NCBI RefSeq assembly: GCF_023701485.1
Contig: NZ_JAMQBK010000084.1
Location: 1-49,209, forward strand
Length of the DNA: 49,209 nt
Origin: Aporhodopirellula aestuarii
GTDB taxonomy: Bacteria; Planctomycetota; Planctomycetia; Pirellulales; Pirellulaceae
Direction: 5' to 3'
Part shown: piece after piece, positions 1-8,453 of the stretch
How the letters are laid out: every line of letters starts with the position of its first letter
Numbering within the stretch: the stretch's first letter is position 1
Program-made: the position numbers and the translations under genes
Notes under the pieces: generated by a model
Databases searched by the model: none
The model's input: only the letters and a program-made list of their open reading frames with translations
Told to the model about the DNA's origin: nothing

Positions 1-113
1 TCTTGTCCAGAACGAATTCTTGGCAGTCCGGTGATAGCCTTGGTTGAACGTAGCAACCATGGTTAGCATCAAACGACCGATATACCGAAAAACTCCAGCC
101 TACGTGCTGCCGG

Positions 114-605
114 TTAGATGATGACCGGTTTGCCGAGAGCGCGGCGAACGGGGACGAATTGGCCGACGTGCATCATCACGTGTGTCGAAACCAATCCGAG
201 AACCGAGCCCACGGTCGGAAACATGCTTGCTAAATGTTCCGGGCCCGGTTTGTCGAGATCCTCTTCGCTGAGTGCATCGAGTGCCGCGAACGTGGATTCC
301 TTCATCTTTGCGAACAGTTCCAGGTAGCCATCCTTGCTCAAGAACTGGCTAGCGTCGTTGCTGGTAGCGTTTTCCTTGGCATGATGCTCAGCAAATCCGT
401 CGGGCAGCTCAACGCTATGTCCAGGAACAACGCTTTGCAAAAGTTGGTTCTCCGCGACAATCAGATGTCCCAGTTGCCACGCGATGTGGTTACAGTTTTC
501 GTTGGGCCGGGTCAGGAGTTCCTCGTCCGTGAGATCGCTCACATAGGAAGACATCACCATTTGGCTGGTCGAATAGATTTGCTTCAAGACTTCGATTGCG
601 TTCAT
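114..605 (-). CDS. DinB-fold metal-dependent family protein
   Basis: A 163-residue protein with the four-helix-bundle pattern of the DinB/YfiT superfamily. His40 and His47 lie in an early helix, and a late HxxxH pair (His142, His146) sits in the segment THVMMHVGQF; such histidines form the divalent-metal site in this superfamily. Members act as thiol transferases or as unknown stress-linked enzymes, and the substrate cannot be told from sequence. The start is ATG at 605, with no clear Shine-Dalgarno site. The gene stands alone: the next minus-strand gene upstream ends at 711 and is unrelated. Family call is fairly sure, function unknown. Confidence 0.8.
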   Translation of the reverse strand: MNAIEVLKQIYSTSQMVMSSYVSDLTDEELLTRPNENCNHIAWQLGHLIVAENQLLQSVVPGHSVELPDGFAEHHAKENATSNDASQFLSKDGYLELFAKMKESTFAALDALSEEDLDKPGPEHLASMFPTVGSVLGLVSTHVMMHVGQFVPVRRALGKPVII

Positions 606-710
606 GGTTCGATTCGCTCAGATGAGGCTGGGGAAGAAGAGTCCGATACGGCACGAGACGACATTCAGATTGCGTCCGCAATCTGATGAATTCGTTACAC
701 TGAGTACCTG

Positions 711-2252
711 TTATATACCTCCGCGGGGGCCGAGGGCACCCGAGGAACGATTGCATCGATCATCGACGTCTGAAATGACGAAAAAGGCAATCGCGACGAT
801 GCTAGGCGCGAAAACGAAAGCGGAATCCGAAAAGCGACCGATCGGCGGGCTCGTCAACGCAACGAATGCGAGCTTAGCACCCGCATAACTGATCGCCATC
901 AAAACAAACGCACGGTAGCCACCGATCGACTCGGCCGAGACAACGTCGCCGCTTGGTTGCGCAGTGGATGAGCAAGGCATTGGACGAAGGCATCGCCAAG
1001 CCGTCATGCCTGTTGCGGTTAAAATCAAGACCAAGAAAATCGGATGCATGACCATGTTCGCGGCCGAACCCCAGATGCCACGTCTGACCGCGAGCAGCCA
1101 CCAGCGAACGTATCGGACCGGATAGCTGCGAACGATTTGCTTATCGAGTTCAGCCAGCAATTGGTGCTGATCGACGATGTCGTCGCCCGCAACGTCTATG
1201 GCAGCCGGCACGACCACGAGGTACGTCATCGCGTCCCAGCGGTTTTCGAGCGTCATGTACGAATCGGCGCGTTTGCTGGGATCACTGCTCGTTCTTAGGT
1301 CGAGCCCATCGGCAGCGACGGTTGGCAGTGGGGAGGCCGCATCCGCTGTTTCGTTCGACGTCGGACCGCTGCTTCCTCGACGCGATACTTCTACTCGTAA
1401 TTCGGCAATTCTCGTCGCGAGTTCGCCGGTCTTGCCGGGCAGCGACTTCAGTTCATCTTCGTCGAGCAACTGAGTCGTGACCGCAGCCATGTTTTGATGC
1501 CCAAATGGCAGTAACGCAAAATCGCTGACGGCGGTGTAGCGAAAGAGGCACCAGCCAAGCAAAAACACGACCGGGATTGTCGTTACCCAAACGACATCGC
1601 GTAGACGCCGTGACCAGGGTTCCAAGTGTCCGTTGAGAGGGCGAACCAACGTCATCAGGGCCGCCCAGGGCAACAGGAATAGATAGGCCGGTCGCAGTGA
1701 GATCGCGGCGACGATGAGCAGTGCGATGCCGGTTGATAACCGGGGGCTGAATCCGAGACGCCAGCCGCGCATCATGCAGGTCGCTGTCGCCACACCGAGC
1801 GACATCGCGGGACAATCAGTCGCAATCGTGGAAATATTGTCCCAAAATGTGCATCCGATCCCCACCGCTCCGGCCGCGATCATCGCAATCGAGGCAGGGA
1901 TTCGCCAGGAACGCAGTTCAAGCATTAGCCCGGTACAGGCGGCTGCGTGCAAAAGAATTTGTGCGAGTACAACGAGTTGCAACGCGACCGCCGAGGTCGA
2001 AGTCAGCCACGAGGTGACGCGAAGAACCAACGGGTATCCCGGAGTTCGGATTTCCCGCGCGAGCGCCTCGGCAGGGGAAAATACATACTGCTGGTAGCTC
2101 GGCGTGTCCGAAACGACGTGGTATTCCCAACGCCCGGTCAGCCAGCAGATCAAAAATAGAAACACAGCCCACATCAACATCGTCTTTCCGTACCCCATCT
2201 CACCGAGGCGATGGAGTGCGGCGAGGGCTGATGATCGATGAACGGAGGGCAT
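711..2252 (-). CDS. Polytopic membrane protein, GT-C glycosyltransferase-like
   Basis: A 513-residue protein (495 if the internal ATG at 2198 is used) with about ten hydrophobic segments. After the first membrane segment comes a DTPSYQQY motif and shortly after RTPGYPL. An acidic residue in the first exported loop, followed by an aromatic/proline motif, is the pattern of GT-C (PMT/ArnT-like) glycosyltransferases that use lipid-linked sugars. A soluble, Ser/Thr-rich loop interrupts the middle (roughly residues 270-350), before the last four membrane segments. No operon partner is evident. The glycosyltransferase role is inferred from topology and the short motif only; an uncharacterised membrane protein is the safe reading. 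Confidence 0.65.
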   Translation of the reverse strand: MPSVHRSSALAALHRLGEMGYGKTMLMWAVFLFLICWLTGRWEYHVVSDTPSYQQYVFSPAEALAREIRTPGYPLVLRVTSWLTSTSAVALQLVVLAQILLHAAACTGLMLELRSWRIPASIAMIAAGAVGIGCTFWDNISTIATDCPAMSLGVATATCMMRGWRLGFSPRLSTGIALLIVAAISLRPAYLFLLPWAALMTLVRPLNGHLEPWSRRLRDVVWVTTIPVVFLLGWCLFRYTAVSDFALLPFGHQNMAAVTTQLLDEDELKSLPGKTGELATRIAELRVEVSRRGSSGPTSNETADAASPLPTVAADGLDLRTSSDPSKRADSYMTLENRWDAMTYLVVVPAAIDVAGDDIVDQHQLLAELDKQIVRSYPVRYVRWWLLAVRRGIWGSAANMVMHPIFLVLILTATGMTAWRCLRPMPCSSTAQPSGDVVSAESIGGYRAFVLMAISYAGAKLAFVALTSPPIGRFSDSAFVFAPSIVAIAFFVISDVDDRCNRSSGALGPRGGI

Positions 2253-2555
2253 GTTCTTGGGCAGTTGAAAATGACGAACGCGGAGGAGCGTCGCGTCGTG
2301 GCGGATGCATCATGGGCAAGAATTCTGAAAACCGCACGATCATAACGCAATTAATCGTCGAGGGGGCGGGTGCATGGAAGCCGCAGATGGCACCGCGGGC
2401 CCCGCTAAAGCCAGCCAGCAGATGTGCCGAATCTGCTGCTTCGCGAGATGGTGTACACGCGAAGAGAATCTTTGAGCGGAGGAGTCAACGGACAGGCGGC
2501 TAGCGGTTAAATTACGAGTGAACGTATTCCGAATCCTCTTTTCAATGGTTGCTGC
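2253..2555. other. Intergenic, divergent promoter region
   Basis: About 300 bases between two divergently transcribed membrane-protein genes. No credible ORF, RNA gene or hairpin with a T-run was seen. Promoters for both genes should lie here, but no -35/-10 pair stands out. Confidence 0.4.
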
Positions 2556-3218
2556 GTGTCTTTCAATCCCTCTTCTTCCGATTCCGTCGACAATTCGGAA
2601 ACCGCCGGTATTGGCAATCAACAATCCACTCCAACCACGCTGAGTGGATTGGTTCGGGTTGGCCAGATCATCTCATTTGCGATGGTGACCGGAGTCATCA
2701 CGATCTCGGTCGTTTTCGCGATGCTGCTGCTCAAACGTGAGGAGCCACCTCACGACGACGTGATGTTGGTGGCGTTAGGCGGCGGCGTCTTCGTAATGGC
2801 TCTGGGGAGCGCGTTCTTTTTATGGATGACGTTGCGATCGGCTGCCGTCACGAAGTTGCATCGCCACCCCGAGGTGGCTGAGCTGTTGTCGGGCGGCGCC
2901 GCGGCGTCGCAATCGGCACGAGACGCCTGGGAGAATTGGGATCAGGACGAGGCCCTGCCCCCGCCACTGAGACCATTTCTCGGAGCGATGCAAACATCGT
3001 GTTTGGTCGCTCAAGCCGTTTTGGAAGGCGCTGCGATAGCAAACCTCGTGCTGGCGCTAATTGATGGCAACGCGTTGCACTTTGTATTTGTCCTTTTCAG
3101 CCTCGTCGGGATTGCTGCGTTGACGCCCACGACCGGAAAGATGCGCGGGCATATCCGCGCCGCGCTTTCATTGCGTGAGGAGTCTGGCGACGGTTTTCCC
3201 AATGTGCTCAAGCACTGA
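2556..3218 (+). CDS. Hypothetical four-helix membrane protein
   Basis: A 220-residue protein starting at GTG. A polar, Ser/Asn-rich N-terminus of about 30 residues is followed by hydrophobic segments near residues 35-60, 70-95, 145-168 and 170-190, with a soluble loop (about 100-140) between the second and third. The basic C-terminus should be cytoplasmic. No catalytic motif is seen. There is no Shine-Dalgarno sequence upstream of the GTG, but the internal ATG codons would cut into the first membrane segment, so the GTG is kept. It converges on the DUF1080 gene, with about 20 bases between the stops. Function unknown. Confidence 0.6.
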   Translation: MSFNPSSSDSVDNSETAGIGNQQSTPTTLSGLVRVGQIISFAMVTGVITISVVFAMLLLKREEPPHDDVMLVALGGGVFVMALGSAFFLWMTLRSAAVTKLHRHPEVAELLSGGAAASQSARDAWENWDQDEALPPPLRPFLGAMQTSCLVAQAVLEGAAIANLVLALIDGNALHFVFVLFSLVGIAALTPTTGKMRGHIRAALSLREESGDGFPNVLKH

Positions 3219-3238
3219 GCACAGGCTTTCCGAAGCGA

Positions 3239-4609
3239 TTACTCAGACTTACTCATCGGCGGGAACTCAACACCGCCGACCAAACCGCGATCGATCACCC
3301 AAACGTTTCGGAAACGCACCGGGTCGTTGTGGTCTTGGATCTTGGTTGGCAACAGCGTCGGCGACTCGGGTTGTCCGTGTCCGGTCGGACCGGGTAGTTC
3401 CTCGTCGTCTTGAACCATCACGCCGTTGACCCACGAAGTCACGCGGGCGTTACGCAGTTTGCTGCCATCGGCTGCGAAACGGGCAGCGGTGAAGTGGATG
3501 TCGTAGGTCTGCCATGTCAGTGGTGGAAACGCCATGTTTAGCTTCGGCGTTTTGTGCCGGTATAAGGCACCGAGACCGTTGAATACTTTCGCATCGGCAA
3601 ACGAATCGAGAACTTGGCATTCGTACCGGCTTTGGAGGTAAATGCCGCTATTGCCACGTGCCTGCTCGCGTTTTGCTGGCATGTGTGGAATTCGGAATTC
3701 GAGGTGCAGGTCAAAATCGTTAAGCATGAAATTGATGTCGGCACCTTGCTCGAGCAATTTCTCGTTGGTCATTTTTCCGTTGACGAACGCCTTGGTGTCG
3801 GTTCCATCGAACAACACGATCGCGCCTTCGGGAGGTGCGGCACCGAGCGTGGGGCTCTTGCGTTCCACGCGTGGCAATTTGGCGAGCGTTGTTCCAGATG
3901 CGTCGATGATTTTGCATTCTTTGGGACCAGCGAACATCGCCCATGGACCTCCCGACAGGACCAACGTTGATCCGCTACGACGACCGACGAGCACCATCGG
4001 CTCAACGTCTTCGTAGGAGTCTTGTCCGGGCAGCCCGCCTTGGTAAGCACGGGCTTCGAATTCACCGGTGCCGAGGTTGCGAATTTGAACGCCGAGACGT
4101 TTTGATGAATTCTTGTCACCTTCTTCTCCCGGTTTGACGTCACCGACATATTCGCCGACCAGCGAAAAATCGATTGCGGCGGGACCTTTGGTTGGGGGCA
4201 ACAGCCACGCTCCTTTGGCAACCCATTCCGGATCGGGAACTGGTTCGGCAGCAGGTTGCTTCGCCTTCGACTCATCCTTCTTTGCCGATGGTTTCTGGGA
4301 CGCCGGCTTTTCATCTTTCGCTGGCGTTTTGTCGTCCGTTGCCGTTTTGTCTTCAGTGGCCTTTTGGTCGGCGGGTGATGCGTCAGCCTGCTCTTCGCTA
4401 GATGGCTTTGTATCCGTATCCTTGGGGGCGTCGACTTGCTGAGTTTGTTTTCTAGTTTGTTTAGGAGCGACAGTCTCCTCGTCCTGAGCGACGGCGACTG
4501 TCCCGGTCAGCGAATGGAGCATCGTCGCGGCAACGATCAACGCGATCAACATCGACCGTGTCAATCGTATGCGTGAGGGTGCGAGCGGCAAAAAGTGGCA
4601 CTTCGTCAT
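3239..4609 (-). CDS. Secreted DUF1080 (3-keto-disaccharide hydrolase domain) protein
   Basis: A 456-residue exported protein. A basic N-terminus and hydrophobic core (about residues 20-40, ending TVAVAQ) form a signal peptide. A Lys/Asp/Ser/Thr/Pro-rich low-complexity linker fills roughly residues 45-125. The C-terminal half (about 250-450) has DUF1080 signatures: IVLFDGTDTKAF, a DFDLHLEFRIP strand, GNSGIYLQSRYECQVLDSF, and a closing DHNDPVRFRNVWV. The domain is a concanavalin-like jelly roll; relatives in planctomycetes and Bacteroidetes act on 3-keto sugars or bind glycans. It is divergent from the UvrA-family gene and not linked to sulfatase or oxidoreductase genes. The domain call is strong; the reaction is unproven for this protein. 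Confidence 0.88.
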   Translation of the reverse strand: MTKCHFLPLAPSRIRLTRSMLIALIVAATMLHSLTGTVAVAQDEETVAPKQTRKQTQQVDAPKDTDTKPSSEEQADASPADQKATEDKTATDDKTPAKDEKPASQKPSAKKDESKAKQPAAEPVPDPEWVAKGAWLLPPTKGPAAIDFSLVGEYVGDVKPGEEGDKNSSKRLGVQIRNLGTGEFEARAYQGGLPGQDSYEDVEPMVLVGRRSGSTLVLSGGPWAMFAGPKECKIIDASGTTLAKLPRVERKSPTLGAAPPEGAIVLFDGTDTKAFVNGKMTNEKLLEQGADINFMLNDFDLHLEFRIPHMPAKREQARGNSGIYLQSRYECQVLDSFADAKVFNGLGALYRHKTPKLNMAFPPLTWQTYDIHFTAARFAADGSKLRNARVTSWVNGVMVQDDEELPGPTGHGQPESPTLLPTKIQDHNDPVRFRNVWVIDRGLVGGVEFPPMSKSE

Positions 4610-4719
4610 GGTGGGCAGCTTGTTGGCGGGGTGTGGGTGGGGGGAAGGCTCGCCGGAGCCAAATAATCCTGCAGGTAGTGTAATTGGCGGATCGGACGCC
4701 GTTAAGCGGAAAGGGCATC

Positions 4720-4724
4720 AGGAG
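4720..4724 (+). promoter_or_regulatory. Shine-Dalgarno site of the uvrA-like gene
   Basis: AGGAG ends five bases before the ATG at 4730. It is one of the few strong ribosome-binding sites in this window and fixes the start of the UvrA-family gene. Confidence 0.7.
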
Positions 4725-4729
4725 TATCT

Positions 4730-7700
4730 ATGAAATCAAAATCTCGCACTCGCAGGGCATCTGAAGCGGGTGGATGCGCGGTCGCGTCTCCGGGACCAGA
4801 GAGCCGGCTTGATGCTTCCGAGAGCGATCGGCGGCCGATCGAGCTGCGCGGGTGCCGAGTTAACAATTTGCAAGACATTGATGTCGATATTCCGCGGGGA
4901 AAATTGGTGGTCGTGTGCGGGCTGTCGGGCAGCGGCAAAACATCGCTGGCGCTCGATACGCTTTATGCCGAAGGCCAGCGTTGTTACATCGAGAGTTTTT
5001 CGGCTTACACGCGGCAGTATCTCGCTCGCCTGGAAAAGCCGGATTGCGATTCGATCACGGGGATTCCGCCGGCGATCGCAGTCACCCGAGCTGCAGCGGT
5101 CAAAAACAATCGCAGTACGGTGGCAACGGCGACGGAGATTGCCGAGCACATTCGGTTGTTGTTCGCCAAAGCCGGCGATTTGAGCTGCTACCGGTGCGGC
5201 CGGAAAGTTGAAATCGATAGCCCGCAAAGCGTGGCGGCGGAAATGACCGATGCGTCGATGGGGGTCGGACGTTCAGTAGTCGGGTTCGAAGTCGAATTAC
5301 CCGACCGGACCGCGGCCGGTGAGATTTTGCTCGGCTTGCAACAGGAAGGATATTTGCGGTTGATCTTAAAGGGAGAAACTTTTCAGCTCTCCGACGAAGA
5401 TCGCCGACCGTTGGCGCGTAGGATCGGCAGCCGTGGTGCCACCGCGATCGTTGTCGTGGACCGCTTGACCGGACAAACCGAACAAACCCGATGGACCGAG
5501 TCGCTCGAGACAGCGATGGCGGAGGGGAACGGACGCGCCGTCGTCATCTACGAGCCAACCGCGACGGAGACCACAACGGGCGATGCGAACGCCGATCGTG
5601 CCCCGCGGCTTGTATCCATCGACGGACGTGAGATGGTGCAGCGAATTGTCAGTGATCGGCGGCGGTGCGACGAATGCGATTTAGAGTTTCCTGACCCCGT
5701 TCCAAGACTTTTTAATTTCAATCATCCGCTCGGCGCCTGTCCGACGTGCGAAGGATTCGGGGACGTATTGGAAGTCGACATGTCGCGTGTCGTTCCAGAT
5801 CCGTCGCTTTCACTTCGCGAGGGTGCCATCGCCCCGTGGAACACTCCGTCCTACAGCCACGAGCTCGACGAGTTGTTGGCTCTCGCCGACGATTATGGGA
5901 TTCGCGTCGACGTGCCGTTTTCGAAACTAAAGAAATCGGAATTGAAGAAGATTCATCGTGGCGTCCCCGAACGAAACTTCGGTGGGCTCGATGGATTTTT
6001 TGCGTGGTTGGATCGCAAAAAATACAAAATGCACATTCGTGTCTTTGCGTCGCGGTATCGCAGCTACTCGAAATGTCCGACCTGTCACGGCAAACGTCTC
6101 AAACCGGAAGCACTCTCATACCAGATCGAGGGTCGCAACGTTGCCGACGTGCTGGCGATGCGTTGCGATCAGCTCGATGCGTTTCTATCGAGATTGGGTG
6201 ACGAGTCGGATGTGACTCCGGCATCTCGTTTGGTTGATGAAACCGAGGATTGGACGCTCGCGATGGTGGCTGAGTCGCACGATCGTCGACAGTATGCGAT
6301 CGCGAGCGAACCGGCGAGACAGATCCGCGATCGGTTGCGGTTCATGGACGCCGTCGGACTGGGATACTTGCAGCTCAATCGACCGCTCCGAACGCTTTCG
6401 GGGGGCGAGACTCAGCGGATCGCGTTGACATCGGCGCTGGGGAGCACCCTGATCGGAATGCTGTACGTTTTGGACGAACCCACGGCGGGTTTGCATCCCG
6501 ATGACGTTACCAATTTGATTCGCACGATTATAGAACTTCGTGATCGCGGCAATACCGTCGTGGCCGTGGAACACAACGCACAACTAATCGCCGCGGCGGA
6601 TCACGTGATCGAGATCGGCCCCGAAGCGGGAGTGGGGGGCGGACGCATCACGTTTGTGGGCACGCCCGAGGAGTTGAAGGATGATTCGGAATCGGTAACC
6701 GGTGAATATCTGTGCAACGAATTGGAAGATCTCTCCGGACGACGATCGGCGCGAGAACCTAGCGGGTTTGTCAAGTTGTCAGGCGCGTCGGGACACAATT
6801 TGAAAAACGTCGACGTCTCCTTCCCGCTCGGGACGCTATGCGTGGTGACGGGGCGTTCGGGTAGCGGCAAGAGTTCCTTGATTCATGACACATTGTTTGG
6901 TGCGGTCTCAACGAGGCTGTCGCATCGTCGTGGTGAAACCATCAGCGCCGATGCCGCCCAAACGTTGCCTTACAAGAGTCTCGAGGGAGTGGAACGGCTC
7001 GAGGATTGTCTCCTGGTCGATCAGTCTCCGATCAGCCGCAGTCCACGCAGTTGCCCGGTGACGTTCGCGAAAGCGTTCGATGAGATTCGCAAAGCGTTTG
7101 CCGAAACCGTGGACGCGAAAATCCGCAACTTCAAACCGGGGCATTTCAGCTTCAATTCTGCGGCGGGCCAATGCACCGCGTGTGAAGGCGCGGGGGTGCA
7201 AACCGTCGACATGCAGTTCCTTGCCGACGTGTCGATGCGTTGCCCTGAATGTCGCGGAAGACGCTATCGCGAGGAAGTCCTACAGATTCGTTATCGTGAC
7301 CGTACGATCGCGGACGTGCTGGAGATGACGGTGGGTGAAGCCTATCGGTTCTTCCGCACGATGCCGAAGGTTCAGTCGAGGCTCAAGCGTTTAATCGATG
7401 TCGGATTGGAATACATTCACCTCGGCCAGCCCGCGACGACCCTCTCCAGTGGTGAGGCACAACGTTTGAAGCTCGCGGCGTTCTTAGCCGGTTCGTCTCG
7501 CCGTCGCACGCTGTTTCTGATGGATGAACCGACGACGGGATTGCATTTTGCTGACGTCGAACGGCTGATCGGATGCTTCGACGCATTGATCGCCGATGGT
7601 CACTCACTGATCGTGATTGAGCATCATCCGATGTTAGTCGCGGCGGCAGATTGGATCGTTGAAGTTGGACCGGGTGCTGCCGACGAAGGTGGCACGATCG

Positions 7701-7732
7701 TCCGCTCCGAACGTGTAACACATCGCAAGTGA
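4730..7732 (+). CDS. uvrA: UvrA-family excinuclease ATPase
   Basis: A 1000-residue tandem ABC ATPase, slightly longer than the usual 940. The first Walker A is GLSGSGKT (residues 64-71), followed by the SFSAYTRQYL and PPAIAV motifs typical of UvrA. A UvrB-binding-like region spans about 190-285. The first zinc module uses Cys313, Cys316, Cys337 and Cys340; the first signature and Walker B read LSGGETQR and VLDEPTAGLHPDD. The second half has Walker A GRSGSGKS (about 708), a second zinc module (CTAC and CPEC), signature LSSGEAQR and MDEPTTGLHFAD. UvrA recognises damaged DNA for nucleotide-excision repair. The Ser in the second signature, where LSGG is usual, and the sequence style suggest a paralogue beside a canonical UvrA. 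No uvrB or uvrC lies nearby. Confidence 0.92.
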   Translation: MKSKSRTRRASEAGGCAVASPGPESRLDASESDRRPIELRGCRVNNLQDIDVDIPRGKLVVVCGLSGSGKTSLALDTLYAEGQRCYIESFSAYTRQYLARLEKPDCDSITGIPPAIAVTRAAAVKNNRSTVATATEIAEHIRLLFAKAGDLSCYRCGRKVEIDSPQSVAAEMTDASMGVGRSVVGFEVELPDRTAAGEILLGLQQEGYLRLILKGETFQLSDEDRRPLARRIGSRGATAIVVVDRLTGQTEQTRWTESLETAMAEGNGRAVVIYEPTATETTTGDANADRAPRLVSIDGREMVQRIVSDRRRCDECDLEFPDPVPRLFNFNHPLGACPTCEGFGDVLEVDMSRVVPDPSLSLREGAIAPWNTPSYSHELDELLALADDYGIRVDVPFSKLKKSELKKIHRGVPERNFGGLDGFFAWLDRKKYKMHIRVFASRYRSYSKCPTCHGKRLKPEALSYQIEGRNVADVLAMRCDQLDAFLSRLGDESDVTPASRLVDETEDWTLAMVAESHDRRQYAIASEPARQIRDRLRFMDAVGLGYLQLNRPLRTLSGGETQRIALTSALGSTLIGMLYVLDEPTAGLHPDDVTNLIRTIIELRDRGNTVVAVEHNAQLIAAADHVIEIGPEAGVGGGRITFVGTPEELKDDSESVTGEYLCNELEDLSGRRSAREPSGFVKLSGASGHNLKNVDVSFPLGTLCVVTGRSGSGKSSLIHDTLFGAVSTRLSHRRGETISADAAQTLPYKSLEGVERLEDCLLVDQSPISRSPRSCPVTFAKAFDEIRKAFAETVDAKIRNFKPGHFSFNSAAGQCTACEGAGVQTVDMQFLADVSMRCPECRGRRYREEVLQIRYRDRTIADVLEMTVGEAYRFFRTMPKVQSRLKRLIDVGLEYIHLGQPATTLSSGEAQRLKLAAFLAGSSRRRTLFLMDEPTTGLHFADVERLIGCFDALIADGHSLIVIEHHPMLVAAADWIVEVGPGAADEGGTIVRSERVTHRK

Positions 7733-7744
7733 TGTTGCACGCTA

Positions 7745-7760
7745 AGCTCGTTTTCGAGCT
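7745..7760. terminator. Hairpin between convergent genes
   Basis: A perfect six-base stem AGCTCG/CGAGCT around a TTTT loop lies between the convergent uvrA-like and mfnE-like stop codons. No T-run follows on either strand, so it may be a weak bidirectional terminator or an RNA-stabilising hairpin. Confidence 0.3.
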
Positions 7761-8407
7761 CACTCCTGCGTGCCGGCCTGAGGCAATCGCTCGACACGAA
7801 TCGTAAATTGGCTGTCGGTGAAAAGCGAACACGCCGAATCGATGACACCGCTTTGCACCAGATCCTCCAGCGATGCATGATCCGAGACTTCGCATGACTT
7901 CAAAAGAACGCATTCGTCCGCTGCGATCTGTTCGGCAAGCCAAAGGGCGATGGAATCCGTGGTCGTGTCCCACGATTCGGGGAGGCGCGTGTTGGCGGGG
8001 CGTTCTTCAACATCGCGTCGATAGAATGCGGGGACGTTGCACAAGATGAAGCGGTTCGCTTGATTGGAATCGCTAGCCTCATCGGCAAACGTCTGGATGC
8101 TTTCGATGAACCGTTGGAATGACGCGTGGTCATCGATCGAATCAAGGTCGGGCCAGCGGGCATCTTTGCGAAAGGAGTCTTTTAAGCACTCGAACGAAAA
8201 CTGTAGCATGTGCACGCATCGCCAGTGGATGTCGGCAGAATTGCTCGGTCGCAATCGATCCCAGTGGCGTACCGCATTGATCATGTCACCTCCTCCGGCA
8301 ATGGCAACATGAATCGCCGGCGGTTGACGAACGAACCATTCGCGAAGGTCGCCGAGAAGGTCCTCACGCAATAGCAAGCTGCCTCCAATTTTGAGTACTC
8401 GCAGCAT
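7760..8407 (-). CDS. mfnE: Amino-acid-kinase-fold protein, MfnE-like
   Basis: A 215-residue small kinase. It opens with VLKIGGSLL, the phosphate-binding start of the amino acid kinase fold, followed by AIAGGGDMIN, a glycine-rich loop. SIALWLAEQIAADECVLLKS resembles the nucleotide-binding end of archaeal aspartokinase-related kinases. In methanogens such a kinase (MfnE) phosphorylates aminomethylfuranmethanol phosphate to the diphosphate. The ATG at 8407 is preferred to an upstream in-frame codon because the fold starts there. The gene lies 46 bases downstream of an MfnF-like gene, which catalyses the next step, and this strongly supports the role. The kinase fold is clear; the substrate rests on neighbourhood. 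Confidence 0.75.
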   Translation of the reverse strand: MLRVLKIGGSLLLREDLLGDLREWFVRQPPAIHVAIAGGGDMINAVRHWDRLRPSNSADIHWRCVHMLQFSFECLKDSFRKDARWPDLDSIDDHASFQRFIESIQTFADEASDSNQANRFILCNVPAFYRRDVEERPANTRLPESWDTTTDSIALWLAEQIAADECVLLKSCEVSDHASLEDLVQSGVIDSACSLFTDSQFTIRVERLPQAGTQE

Positions 8408-8453
8408 CAGTGATTCCGTGTTGGTGCGGTAACTGGTACACGTGAAATCAGAA

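Noticed and set aside
600..625. GGTTCGATTC resembling a tRNA T-loop
   Set aside because: No acceptor, D or anticodon arm could be found around it; it overlaps the DinB start.
7383..7973. 196-residue minus-strand ORF
   Set aside because: Runs antisense into the UvrA-family C-terminus and out of frame through the kinase gene; shadow.
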